From positions 223,204 to 287,203 of the forward strand of contig NZ_SMKW01000004.1 in NCBI RefSeq assembly GCF_004348985.1: a DNA stretch of 64,000 bases, read 5' to 3'. The stretch comes from Saccharopolyspora elongata. GTDB taxonomy: Bacteria; Actinomycetota; Actinomycetes; Mycobacteriales; Pseudonocardiaceae. Of this stretch, positions 17,201 to 26,452 are shown piece after piece. The notes beneath the pieces were generated by a model. The model was not told where the DNA came from. It did not search any database and worked only from the letters and a program-made list of their open reading frames with translations. The translations under genes and the position numbers were made by a program. The first letter of the stretch is position 1. Each line of letters begins with the position of its first letter.

Positions 17201-17273
17201 GTCCTGAACCGCCCGCATCGCCCGGACGGGGCGGTAGGTACCTGCCCGAAAAACACGTTCAACACGAGGAATC

Positions 17274-18449
17274 ATGAAAAAGCACTTCGCGTTCATCAGC
17301 GTGCCCGCCATAGGCCACGTCAACCCCACCCTGCCCCTGGTGACCGAACTGCTGCGCCGCGGCCACCGGGTCAGCTACGCCACCGGCCCGAAGATGGTCC
17401 AGGCAGTGGAAAGCACCGGCGCCGAGGTCGTCGAGCTGCCCACCGAAATGCCGGAAGTGCAACAGCAGAAGCAGTTCGGTCCGGAGCAGGTGGGGGAGAT
17501 GGTGCAGTTCTTCCGCGACGACATCAGGGCGAGCTTCCCGATCCTGCAGCAACGATTCCACGCCGACCCACCGGATGCCGTGTGCTTCGACTCGATGACC
17601 GTCCTCGGGCGCATGCTCGCCGAGAAGCTCGGCGTTCCGGGAATCGCGCTGGTGCCCAACTTCGCCTTCAACGAGAAGTTCTCACTGCGCGACGTCCTTG
17701 CCTCCGACGGCGCCGAGTTCCCTGTCGAGGCCTTCGCCGAGTTCGGCCGGCGGATCCAGGAAATCGGCGCCGAGTTCGGTGTCCGCGCCCAACTGCCCTT
17801 CGGCGCACCGCCGGCCGAGCTCAACCTGGTGTTCCTGCCCCGGGAATTCCAGCTCGCCGCCGACACCTTCGACGAACGATTCCACTTCATCGGCCCACTA
17901 CTCGGCGACCGCCACGACCAGCCCTGGCAACCCCGCGACCCAGGCGCCCCGCTGCTGTTCATCTCCCTGGGCACCGCGTTCAACAACCGCCCCGAGTTCT
18001 ACCGCATGTGCTTCGAGGCCTTCGCCGACAGCCCCTGGCAGATCGCGATGTCCACCGGACACCACGTCGACCCCGCCGGTCTCGGCGACATCCCCGCCAA
18101 CTTCGACGTGCGTGCCTCCTTCCCGCAGCCCGCCGTCCTGCGCCACGCCACCGTCTTCCTCTCCCACACCGGCATGAACTCCACCATGGAATCCCTGCAC
18201 GCCGGAGTGCCCCTGGTCGCCGTACCGCAAATGCCCGAACAAACCGCCAACGCCACCCGCGCCGAAGAACTCGGCCTCGCCCGCCACCTCGACCCCGACA
18301 CCCTCACCGCCACCGAACTACGCACCACGGTCGACGACATCGCCACCGACGAGCAGGTCCGCACCAACCTCCAGTGGATGCGCCAGATCATCCACGATTG
18401 CGGCGGAGCCACCGCCGCAGCCGACGCCCTCGAAACCCACCTGAACTAA
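17274..18449 (+). CDS. MGT-family glycosyltransferase (macrolide-inactivating type)
   Basis: The 391-residue GT1 enzyme starts at ATG 17274 after CGAGGA. Its N-terminal acceptor half opens FAFISVPAIGHVNPTLPLV, and the donor half has LFISLGTAF, FPQPAVLRHATVFLSHTG and NSTMESLHAGVPLVAVPQ, the nucleotide-sugar binding signature. The family includes OleD/MgtA, which glucosylate macrolides and phenolics using UDP-glucose. Cytoplasmic detoxification of a self-made or foreign natural product is a reasonable inference. The gene has no obvious biosynthetic neighbours. Confidence 0.92.
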   Translation: MKKHFAFISVPAIGHVNPTLPLVTELLRRGHRVSYATGPKMVQAVESTGAEVVELPTEMPEVQQQKQFGPEQVGEMVQFFRDDIRASFPILQQRFHADPPDAVCFDSMTVLGRMLAEKLGVPGIALVPNFAFNEKFSLRDVLASDGAEFPVEAFAEFGRRIQEIGAEFGVRAQLPFGAPPAELNLVFLPREFQLAADTFDERFHFIGPLLGDRHDQPWQPRDPGAPLLFISLGTAFNNRPEFYRMCFEAFADSPWQIAMSTGHHVDPAGLGDIPANFDVRASFPQPAVLRHATVFLSHTGMNSTMESLHAGVPLVAVPQMPEQTANATRAEELGLARHLDPDTLTATELRTTVDDIATDEQVRTNLQWMRQIIHDCGGATAAADALETHLN

Positions 18450-18561
18450 CCCCGAACCCCGGAATGGGCGTTCCCGGATCCGCTGCGGCGGCCGTGCGCG
18501 CGGGGTCGCTTGATGCTGATCGCGCGGAGATCCGGGATTCGGGCCCGTCGAAGGCGGATCG

Positions 18562-19188
18562 TCAGGCAGGTGCCGCGAGCTCCGCGACCCCCGGTCCGTC
18601 GAGGTCTTCCAGCGCCGTTCGGCGACGGGAGATCGCCAGGAGCAGGGAAAGCGCGGTTCCGGTTGCTTCCGGGCCGTTTCCGATCGACACGTCGGCGTCC
18701 GTCGCCGTCAGGCGGATGCGGGACATCAGTTCCTTGGCCCCGCCGAAGGACGCCGGTGTGCGGGCCTGCAGGCGGAGCGACCGGACCACGGCCTCCGGTC
18801 GGTAGTGGCGGGTGAGTCCCAAGGGACGGCGGATGTCCTCGCCGTGGACGACCTCCTCCACGAGCCGGCTGTCGAGCGGCGCCGGCGGTGTCGACGTCCG
18901 CGACGCCACCTGCCGGAGCCGCTCCAGCGTCTCCTGCGGCGTGGCGCCGCGCTCGCGCTCCACGCCGCGCGCGTTCTGGCGGTCGAAGTCGAACCGCGCC
19001 CGGACGAGGCCGGCCACGAACCCGAGGCGCGTCGTCCGCGCCGAGTCGACCAGGTGGGCGACCACGTCGTGCACCGTCCACCCCTCGCAGAGCGACGGCT
19101 CCGACCACTGCCGTTCATCGAGGTGCGCGAGGTCATCGAGCAGCGCGGCACGCTCCGCGTGCACCATCGCCCAGACGTCGTCCTGCAC
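18562..19188 (-). CDS. Maleylpyruvate isomerase-family (DinB-fold, probably mycothiol-dependent) protein
   Basis: The 208-residue protein begins at GTG 19188 with AAGGAG six bases upstream. ERAALLDDLAHLDERQW and SLCEGWTVHDVVAHLVDSAR form the four-helix DinB-like domain with a conserved histidine, as in TIGR03083-type proteins, which include mycothiol-dependent maleylpyruvate isomerase. A C-terminal sterol-carrier-like half follows (MSRIRLTATDADVSIGNGPE). The substrate is unknown. It is convergent with the glycosyltransferase gene; 18450-18561 between them holds a GGAA-N6-TTCC hairpin but no gene. Confidence 0.85.
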   Translation of the reverse strand: MQDDVWAMVHAERAALLDDLAHLDERQWSEPSLCEGWTVHDVVAHLVDSARTTRLGFVAGLVRARFDFDRQNARGVERERGATPQETLERLRQVASRTSTPPAPLDSRLVEEVVHGEDIRRPLGLTRHYRPEAVVRSLRLQARTPASFGGAKELMSRIRLTATDADVSIGNGPEATGTALSLLLAISRRRTALEDLDGPGVAELAAPA

Positions 19189-19367
19189 GGCTTCTCCTTC
19201 GTTCGAGCGCGTTTTCCGCCAGGTGTGACTCCCGGCACGGCGCGGAATCGTCGCTCGGTGAGCGGGGTCACCGGGACATCTCAGGCCCTGGAGGGCGTGG
19301 CGCGCCTCCGGTTCCTGCTCGGTAGCGTGTGGTGGCCCGCGATTCATCTACCTGTGAGGACGCAGCA

Positions 19368-20242
19368 GTGCCAGACCACGACAGCTCGATGGTGCGCCTG
19401 CGCGGAGTGCGGGTGCACAACCTGCGCGGGGTCGACGTCGACTTCCCGCGCGACGCGCTGGTCGCCGTCACCGGCGTCTCGGGGTCGGGCAAGTCATCGC
19501 TGGCGTTCGGCACCGTCTACGCCGAGGCGCAGGCGCGGTACCTGGAGTCGGTCGCGCCGTACGCGCGGCGGCTCATCGACCAGGCCGGCACGCCCGATGC
19601 CCGCGAGATCACGGGATTGCCGCCGGCCGTCGCGTTCCAGCAGGCCCGCGGCGTGGCCCAGGCCCGTTCCACGGTGGGCACCGTCACCGTGCTGTCGAAC
19701 TCCCTGCGACTGCTGTTCTCCCGCGCCGGTACCTATCCCGCCGGCGCCGAGCGGCTTGACTCGGACGCCTTCTCGCCGAACACGCCAGCCGGCGCGTGCC
19801 CGCGCTGCCACGGCCTCGGCCGGATCCACGAGGTCAGCGAGGCCTCGCTGGTGCCGGATCCGGGGCTGTCCATCCGGGAGAAGGCGATCGCCGCGTGGCC
19901 GGGTGCCTGGCAGGGCAAGAACTACCGAGACATCCTGGCCGTGCTCGGCTACGACGTCGACCGGCCGTGGCGCGAGCTGCCCCAGGCCGACCGCGAGTGG
20001 ATCCTGTTCACCGACGAGCAGCCCGTCGTCACGGTGCACCCCGAGCGCACGGCGGACCGCATCCAGCGCCCCTACCAGGGCACTTACCAGAGCGCCCGCC
20101 GATACGTCCTGCACACGCTGGCGACCACCCAGAGCACGACGCTGCGCAACCGGGCCCTGCAGTACGTGGAGGTGCTGCCGTGCCCGGCCTGCGACGGCTC
20201 GGGATTGCGGCCCGAAGCGTTGGCGGTGACGTTCGCCGGCGA
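19368..20242 (+). pseudogene. UvrA-like ABC ATPase (drug-resistance type), 3'-truncated
   Basis: GTG 19368 follows GAGGACGC. The frame encodes the RGVRVHNLRGVDVDFPRDAL opening, Walker A GVSGSGKSS and the two zinc-finger pairs CPRCHGLG and CPACDGSG of UvrA proteins, as in the DrrC/UvrA-paralogue self-resistance group of about 750-800 residues. After LAVTFAG, near 20242, the homology stops and unrelated sequence follows. The second ATPase half is absent, so it is presumably non-functional. The break coincides with the start of transposon debris. Confidence 0.8.
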
Positions 20243-20775
20243 AGTCGATCGAGGGTGGGTTCTACGCCGATTCTGCCGATGGAAGTCGATAAAACCGCAG
20301 GTCAAAGGTAGTAGGTCGACCCATCTCTAGGGGCAACGTTCGTGCTCTTCTTGACCCTTTTTTACCCATTTCCTGGTTTAACTTTGGTGCCCCGCGCCGG
20401 GGTGATGGCTGTCCCCGCCGCTCTAGTCTGGACGCTGAATCAGACGTGAGGCTCGACTCGAGCGTGAACCTGTTCTTCCTCTCGTCATCGCCCTGTGGGG
20501 CGTGGCCTACGGTGGACTCTTCGTGGGCGTGCAGCTGTGGGTGATCCACCCCGTCACTACCGCCCGCCTCGCCAACCAGGTTGGCGCCACCTGGAGCCGC
20601 TACACGCCAGGCGATCACTCTGTCCGTGGTCGTCAGTGTCGGGTCCGCGCGCGCTTTTTCGGGTTTGTCTCGTGGTCCTGGATGTGCACGGCGGTGTTCC
20701 ACTCGTGTACGACTTGGATCGGGTGCGTGCCGAACCGTTCTTCGCACGTCACCGACTATTCGTAGGCCGGATCGG
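20243..20775. mobile_element. Insertion scar with repeated GAAGTCGAT and an MFS-like fragment
   Basis: No complete gene is present. GAAGTCGAT occurs at 20243 and again about 39 bp later. A plus-strand frame at 20481-20550 reads ALWGVAYGGLFVGVQLWV, resembling a major-facilitator helix, without start or continuation. The block separates the truncated UvrA-like gene from Tn3-transposase debris and probably contains one end of the inserted element, but I could not identify its terminal repeat. Confidence 0.45.
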
Positions 20776-21152
20776 TGATGAACCGGCAGAACACGCGAAC
20801 CGCTTCGGAGTACGAGTGGATCGTCGAGTACTTCCAGGCCAACCTCCAGGAAGGCCGCCACGCCCTTGCGAGGCGGATTTTCCACGGCCAGTGCGGCGAA
20901 CTGTGCCAGCGCTACTACAAAGGCATGGAAGTCCCGTTGACCAGCTCGGTGCCCTCGGGCTGGTGCTCAACGCGATCGTGTTGTTCAACACCCGCTATCT
21001 CGACGCCGCGATCACCGAACTCCGCGCCGGTGGCTACGAGGTCCGCGACGACGTCGCTGCACGACTTTCCCGTTCGTGCGGCACCACATCAATGTGTTGG
21101 GCCGCTATTCGTTCCTGGCCCCTGAGCTGGCCGGTGGGCTGCGCCCGCTGCG
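20776..21152 (+). pseudogene. Tn3-family transposase C-terminal remnant
   Basis: Across two frames the sequence gives GRHALARRIFHGQCGELCQR, then LGLVLNAIVLFNTRYLDAAI, and after another shift FVRHHINVLGRYSFLAPELA. This is the conserved C-terminus of Tn3-type DDE transposases (an LxLVxNAIVxWNTxYL motif followed by LSPxxxxHINxxGRYSF). Only about 120 codons survive, with at least two frameshifts, so it is a dead fragment. Confidence 0.75.
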
Positions 21153-21188
21153 CGCCCCTGCCTCTGCCGAGAATCTCATCCGCCTTGG

Positions 21189-22285
21189 TCATGCGGCATG
21201 CCGGTACTCGTGGAGGATGCCGCCGAGGCGATCGTGCCTTCGTATGTCAAGTCGGTTGATCTGTTCGGGGTCGGTGATCGGTTGGGGGAGTGGGCATAGC
21301 GGGCGGGCGTTGGCGATGCCTTGATGGGGCCGGTGCTCGTTGTAGAACCTCTCGAACTCGCGTAGGGCGTGAAGGAGATGGCGCTGGTTCCAGATCAGCG
21401 TGCGGTCCAGCAGCTCTCGCCTGCATGTCTGCACCCATCTCTCCATGATGGAGTTCATGCGGGGCACACGGATCCCGGTGAGCACGACCTCGATGCCCGC
21501 GTCCTTGAGGATCGCGTCGAACAGCGCGGGGAACTTCCCGTCCCGGTCTCTGATCGTGTATCTCGCCCGGCAGCTGGCGTCTTCGAGGTCCATGACGAGA
21601 TTCCTGGCGGCTTGTGTCGCCCAGGATGCGGTCGGGTGTGCGGTGGCGCCCAGGATCCGGATTCGCCGGGTAGTGTGCCCGATCACCGCGAGAACGTACC
21701 TCCTCGCACCGGACAGTGTGACCGTTTCCAGGAAGTCACACGCCAGCAAAGCGTCGGCCCGGGAGCGCAGGAAGTCCGCCCAGGTGTTGGAGGCACGCTC
21801 GGGCGCCGGGTCTATCCCCGCCTCCTTGAGGAGTTCCCACACAGTCGAGGCCGCCACTTTCATTCCCAGGACGAGCAATTCGCCGTGAAGTAGGCGGTCT
21901 CTCCAGCTCGGGTTTTCCTTTGCCAGGCGCAGCACCAAAACTCGGACGGAGCGGACGGTGCGTGGCCGGCCAGGGTGCTTTGGCTTGGAAAGGTCGCATG
22001 GCGCCGTGCGACTAGATCGCGGTGCCACCGCAGCACTGTGTCGGGACGCACCAGCAACCGCAGCCTGCGCAGCAGGTTCTGAGGTAACCGGTGCAGTAGC
22101 GCCGCCAGAAACGCTCGATCAGCTGGGGTGAACCGCACCCTTTGCTTACCAAGTTGCCGCTCCAGCACTGTGATCTGATGGCGTAGGGCCAGGATCTCGA
22201 TGTCCTTGGCCCGGTCACTCATCAGCAGCAGACGCAGCATGGCGAACGCGTTTGTCACAGCCAGGTAGGCCAGTCGCAGCAGCAC
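21189..22285 (-). mobile_element. IS-type integrase (DDE, rve core), frameshifted
   Basis: The first part (21860-22285) reads AKDIEILALRHQITVLERQL and LRLLVRPDTVLRWHRDLVAR; the second (21189 to about 22000, another frame) reads KHPGRPRTVRSVRVLVLRLA, DFLETVTLSGARRYVLAVIG, MNSIMERWVQTCRRELLDRT and FYNEHRPHQG. Together they match the actinobacterial rve-type integrase of about 370 residues. One missing base near 21990 separates the halves, so the transposase is broken unless frameshifting occurs. Terminal repeats were not identified. It abuts Tn3 debris, giving a composite scar. Confidence 0.8.
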
Positions 22286-22864
22286 AGTCGAGCATCATGC
22301 CGCGGCGCTCGATGGCAGCGAAAGCCGTCCGCTCGAGACTACGGTCGACCTACACCTACGCTGTGTCCGCCGCGTCTCACCAGGGCGGATGAGGTTGTCG
22401 GCAAGGGCAACGATGCGGTCAAGGTCACGCCAACCGCTAGGCATCCAGCTCGTCCGTTTGCGGACTGCCGTGGGGAGGTTGGTGCCGTCGCTGGAGTCGG
22501 CAGTGGATCGTTTCGGTACTTGTAGATCAGCGCACCGCCATGCAGAGCCTGCTGGGACACCTCGCCCACAGAGTTGGCGCCAGCGCCGGTCTGATGCGGA
22601 GTCGTTCATCGGGGCGACCGCTGGGGTTTCCCGTCGAGCCGGAACTCCTACAGATCGGTCCGCGTCTCCATTGCGTCGACCACCAGCCGCAGCCAGTTGA
22701 TCAGTGCTTGGCGGACCCGCTCATCCAGCGCCTCTGTCAGCAGAACCGCCGCTGGCGGCTATCGTGGCAGGCCAGAATCTCGTGCAGCTCCGACAGGTCG
22801 GCCTTGTGATCCAGGATCAGCGTTTCGAGGTCGTTGGAATGTGTTAGGGGCCGCTCTCGTTCAG
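22286..22864. other. Gene-poor debris between IS element and ArsR gene
   Basis: No frame here has a convincing start plus family match. The minus strand reads LTEALDERVRQALINWLRLV with in-frame stops on both sides, suggesting a decayed gene I cannot name. Treat it as mobile-element or pseudogene debris. Confidence 0.5.
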
Positions 22865-23227
22865 TCAGGCTCCTGTTGAGCCGTCGGACAGCCCGACTTG
22901 GGCGCCGACATGGTCATTGATCGCTGCGTCGAGCACGGCGTTCAGGAGTCCGGGGAATCGGGCTTCCAGGTCGCTGCGGCGTAGCTCGACGAAGCAACGG
23001 GTGCCCTCCTGGCGGGTCCGTGTGACGCCGGCATCGCGCAGCACGCGCAGATGATGGCTGAGGGTCGATTTGGCCACCGGCGCACGAAGTTCCCCCCAGC
23101 CTCGCTCGAGGCCATCGGCAAGCACGCGCACCAGGCCTACGCGGATCGGGTCGCTGAGCGCCGCCATCACCCCGATAAGGGTCATCTCGCCTGGATCCGG
23201 ATGCTGAGCATGCTTCATGGCAACCAT
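22865..23227 (-). CDS. ArsR-family HTH regulator
   Basis: The 120-residue protein (start ATG 23227, or 23218) has a winged helix: VMAALSDPIRVGLVRVLADG, then VAKSTLSHHLRVLRDAGVTR and TRQEGTRCFVELRR. There is no ArsR-type metal-binding cysteine pair in the recognition helix, so it probably senses an organic ligand or acts by another mechanism. It diverges from an SDR gene across a 23-bp dyad. Confidence 0.92.
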   Translation of the reverse strand: MVAMKHAQHPDPGEMTLIGVMAALSDPIRVGLVRVLADGLERGWGELRAPVAKSTLSHHLRVLRDAGVTRTRQEGTRCFVELRRSDLEARFPGLLNAVLDAAINDHVGAQVGLSDGSTGA

Positions 23228-23236
23228 GCTAACTTT

Positions 23237-23259
23237 TTCGAAGTTCGTTGAACATCGAA
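23237..23259. promoter_or_regulatory. 23-bp ArsR operator candidate
   Basis: TTCGA, GTTC, GAAC and TCGAA are arranged as TTCGA-a-GTTC-gtt-GAAC-a-TCGAA, with nine matched positions per arm and one mismatch, centred between the ArsR and SDR starts. Size and symmetry fit a winged-helix dimer blocking both promoters. Confidence 0.7.
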
Positions 23260-23272
23260 CAAGGAGTATGGG

Positions 23273-24037
23273 TTGAGTAGCCAGTTGCACCAGGAGTTCA
23301 CTGGCAAGGTCGTTGTCGTCACCGGCGCCGGGTCGGGAATCGGCCGGGCCGTCGCCCGAGCCTTTGCCCACGCCGGGGCCCGTGTACTTGGTGTCGGGCG
23401 CCGGAGGGAGGCCCTGGAAGAGACGGCTGCGGGACATTCCGGGATCGCTGTGCATTCCGCTGACCTGCGTGCTCCGGACATACCGCAAGAAGTGGTCGAC
23501 GTGGCAACCGGTCAATGGGGGCGCCTGGACATCCTTGTGAACAACGCCGGTGCGACCAGGGTGATGCCGCTGGCCGAGACCACTGCCGACGGCATCCGCA
23601 GCCTCCTCGACCTCAACGTCACCGCGCCCAGCCTGTTGGCCCGCGCCGCCTTGCCGTACCTGCGCGAGACCAAGGGCACAATCGTCAATGTCTCCAGCAC
23701 CTACGGCCACCGGCCGCTGCCCAGCGCCGCGCACTACGCCGCCTCCAAGGCCGCCCTCGAGCAGCTCACCCGCAGCTGGGCGGTGGAGTTGGCAGCCGAT
23801 GGTGTGCGCGTCAACGCAGTCGCCCCCGGGCCCACCGAAAGCCAGGCGCTGGCCGCCGCCGGCCTGTCTGAAACGGTCGTCGAACAGATCAAGCGGGACG
23901 AAGCTGCCCGCATCCCACTCGGCCGCCGTGGCGAGCCTGACGAGGTCGCCGACTGGATCCTTCGCCTGGCCGACCCCACCGCGACCTGGCTCACCGGCCA
24001 AGTACTCACCGTCGACGGCGGCTTGGAACTCATCTGA
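23273..24037 (+). CDS. Short-chain dehydrogenase/reductase
   Basis: The TTG at 23273 follows AAGGAG; the nearby ATG at 23268 reads straight into a stop. The 254-residue classical SDR has the cofactor motif TGAGSGIG, NNAG, and the catalytic Ser-Tyr-Lys set in NVSSTYGHRPLP and YAASK. An acidic residue after beta-2 is absent and the sequence GVGRRREAL has arginines there, favouring NADPH. It ends with the usual LTGQVLTVDGGLEL. It is probably repressed by the divergent ArsR protein. A decayed relative lies at 46943-47219. Confidence 0.93.
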   Translation: MSSQLHQEFTGKVVVVTGAGSGIGRAVARAFAHAGARVLGVGRRREALEETAAGHSGIAVHSADLRAPDIPQEVVDVATGQWGRLDILVNNAGATRVMPLAETTADGIRSLLDLNVTAPSLLARAALPYLRETKGTIVNVSSTYGHRPLPSAAHYAASKAALEQLTRSWAVELAADGVRVNAVAPGPTESQALAAAGLSETVVEQIKRDEAARIPLGRRGEPDEVADWILRLADPTATWLTGQVLTVDGGLELI

Positions 24038-24728
24038 CCAGCAGGCGATCGCAGTCTCGGCCATGGTGATCAACCGACGAGTGTCGGACCTCGCAGCTGG
24101 CGCTACGGAAATCATCAACGAAACACATTCAGGAGGCTCGAATCACTAGCGCGTTCTCGCCGTTGATCGAACCCAGGGATTTCGCAGGACGCGGTGACGG
24201 ACGGCAGGCCGAAAATACAGCAGCGCCAACAGGAATCCGGCGGAACTGATCACTTTCGGACTGGCGGATCGTCTGATCAGCGCCCCAGTCCAAGCTGCTT
24301 TCGCTCCTGACGGCGCTATAGTCGGCGAGCTCACCCAAGTCTCCGACGAAGCGCCGTACGGTGTGTAGAACCATGCCGTAGATCTCGGTTGGCGTGGGCG
24401 CCACCAGGCTGGGGTCAGACAAAGCCGTTCAGGCGGCGGGCAGCGGTTTGGAACAGCTCGGTCACCTGGTCGATGCCCGCTGGTCGGCACTTCGTGAACT
24501 ACTCGCGCAACTCGTCTGGTGGCTCGCCTTCGAACTGGCTCCGCAGCTCTTCGGCGACCTGGTGATCCGGCAGGCTGCCGAAGACCGCGCAGACAGGTCC
24601 GGATCGCAGCGTCCGGGAACTCGTGCCGCCATTCGCAGGGATGGCAGATGATGAGGCTTCCTCGAGCGGAGAGCCCTGGAGGCTGGCGGCAGCGACCACC
24701 TCGAACGGCGCGCGGTAGGCGGCGTGCG
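24038..24728. other. Gene-poor stretch with decayed frames
   Basis: Several short frames overlap (for example minus strand 24129-24422), but none has a good ribosome binding site and family support. On the minus strand HQVAEELRSQFEGEPPDELR, ended by an in-frame stop, resembles the short helical-bundle domains found before ArsC-like or regulatory proteins. I regard the stretch as pseudogene debris. Confidence 0.45.
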
Positions 24729-25733
24729 TCAGCCGGGATTCTCGCCGATGGTGATGGCGAGTTGCTTCTCCTGGTTCTGTCTGATCACGGTCATCTGCAC
24801 GCGTTGGTCCGGCTCGACTCCGCGCATGAGCGCCAAGAGGTCCTCGACCGTGCGAACTGGTCTGTCTGCGAACGTCACGATCACATCGCCCGGCTGGATT
24901 CCGGCGGCTTCGGATGGTCCGCGCGGATCCACGCTTAGGACGATGGCGCCGTGGTCGACTGGTAGCCCGAGTGCGGTGTCTATCGCTGGAGTGACTTGGC
25001 CGAGCGAAACGCCGAGGTACGGGTGGACCGCTCTGCCGTGTTCCAGGAGTTGGTCAGCCACGTCCACCGCGGTGGACGTGGGGATGGCGAAGCCGATCGA
25101 GGTTGCTCCGGTGATCGGTCGGATGTAGGCATTGTTGATCCCGACCACTTCGCCGCGGGTGTTCAGCAGCGCGCCCCCGGAGTTTCCCGGCGAGATCGAG
25201 GCATCGGTCTGGATGAGGTCGACGAGGGCTTGGGTTTGCCTAGCCGATCCGGGGATTTCGCGGTGCAGTCCGGAAACGATGCCGGCGGTGACGGTGTTTT
25301 CGAACCCGAGCGGGCTTCCGATAGCGATGACGGTTTCGCCTGGGAGGGGTAGTTCTTGGCGGTAGTGGATCGGTGGCAAGCCGGTGCGTTCGGTTCGCAC
25401 CACGGCGAGGTCGGTGACAATGTCAGTGGCCAGAACCTGGCCTGGGGTGCGAGTGGCGTCGGCGAAGGTGATCTCCACCTGGGAGCTTTCTCCTACGACG
25501 TGTGCGTTGGTCAAAACGATGTTGTCGCGATACGTGACGCCGCTTCCGGTGCTCTGTCCGGCGCTCACGGTGACCACGGCTGGCGCAGCCCGCTCAACGA
25601 CGGCGGGAAGTTCAGTGCTCTGAGGTTCCTGCTGGGGGCTCGGAGGCGTCGCGTCGTGGGGTGCGGCAGTACAGCCTGACGAGATCACAAGAAGCCACAC
25701 AAGCAGCATGACGGCTGACGAATGCTTAGTCAC
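24729..25733 (-). CDS. HtrA-like trypsin-family lipoprotein protease with PDZ domain
   Basis: The 334-residue product starts at GTG 25733 beside AGGGAAAGG. A lipobox ISSGC places Cys21 as the lipid anchor. The protease domain has the triad His78 (TNAHVV), Asp108 (VTDLAVV) and Ser185 (SPGNSGGAL). A PDZ domain follows from about residue 235 (HPYLGVSLG ... AAGIQPGDVIVTF). It should act outside the membrane in protein quality control or in signal cleavage during envelope stress. It diverges from a TetR/monooxygenase pair. Confidence 0.93.
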   Translation of the reverse strand: MTKHSSAVMLLVWLLVISSGCTAAPHDATPPSPQQEPQSTELPAVVERAAPAVVTVSAGQSTGSGVTYRDNIVLTNAHVVGESSQVEITFADATRTPGQVLATDIVTDLAVVRTERTGLPPIHYRQELPLPGETVIAIGSPLGFENTVTAGIVSGLHREIPGSARQTQALVDLIQTDASISPGNSGGALLNTRGEVVGINNAYIRPITGATSIGFAIPTSTAVDVADQLLEHGRAVHPYLGVSLGQVTPAIDTALGLPVDHGAIVLSVDPRGPSEAAGIQPGDVIVTFADRPVRTVEDLLALMRGVEPDQRVQMTVIRQNQEKQLAITIGENPG

Positions 25734-25849
25734 CTTTCCCTGGTACCCCGAAGCGGCCCGCGCAATTCCGGAACGGTTGTGGAAGTGGTGCGCGCGGAGA
25801 TATCGTCGGTTTGGTCAGTTGTCCAAGGCGATCGCCCAAGCGAGGTGTC

Positions 25850-26431
25850 ATGTCGGCCACGTCGGTGGAGCGGGGGCGCGATGTTCGTCGGCGGTTGCTG
25901 CGCGCGGCCGTCGAGCTCATCCCGGAACTCGGTTGGAATGCCGTCAGCACGCGTTCGGTCGCGGAACGTGCTGGTGTCACTCCCGGGCTTGTCCACTACC
26001 ACTTCTCGTCATTGCAGGCGCTCCTGCGCGAAGCAGTCGTTGATGCGATGAGTACCGAGTTGAGTTCCGTGCTTCCCGCTCTGGAGCAGGCCGAGGACCT
26101 GGCCGCCGGACTCGACATGCTGGTGAGCCGACTCGACGCTTACGACGGAATGGATGCGGCCTCCTTGCTGTTCGTCGAGGCATATCTCGCCGCGACCAGG
26201 GATGAAGAACTGCGTGAAAGGCTTGCTGCGCAGCTCGGAGGGCTTCGGCGAGAGCTGGCGGCGTGGCTCGCCGAACACGGACACGGCGCGCCGGCTGCTA
26301 CCGCGTCGATCCTGGCTGCGGCGGTGGATGGTGTGCTGCTGCACCGGGCGTTGATCCCGGATTCAGGTGCTGAGGAGTTGGCGCCGGTCTTGCGGCGATT
26401 GGTCACCTCGCTCGACGAGCAAAGCGGGTAA
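25850..26431 (+). CDS. TetR-family transcriptional regulator
   Basis: ATG 25850 follows GAGGTG. The 193-residue protein has HTH RLLRAAVELIPELGWNAVST and AGVTPGLVHYHFSSLQALLR. It is followed after 21 bp by the FAD monooxygenase gene, so the two are probably one operon, and it may also regulate the divergent HtrA-like gene. Confidence 0.92.
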   Translation: MSATSVERGRDVRRRLLRAAVELIPELGWNAVSTRSVAERAGVTPGLVHYHFSSLQALLREAVVDAMSTELSSVLPALEQAEDLAAGLDMLVSRLDAYDGMDAASLLFVEAYLAATRDEELRERLAAQLGGLRRELAAWLAEHGHGAPAATASILAAAVDGVLLHRALIPDSGAEELAPVLRRLVTSLDEQSG

Positions 26432-26452
26432 CACCAACGGAAGGCGGTGGAT

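Noticed and set aside
20243..22285. A complete prophage or integrative element
   Set aside because: Only fragments of transposases are present; there are no phage structural genes, tRNA attachment site or flanking direct repeats.
22865..24118. 417-codon minus-strand open frame covering the SDR gene
   Set aside because: Only its last 120 codons make sense, as the ArsR protein; the rest is antisense to a clear SDR.
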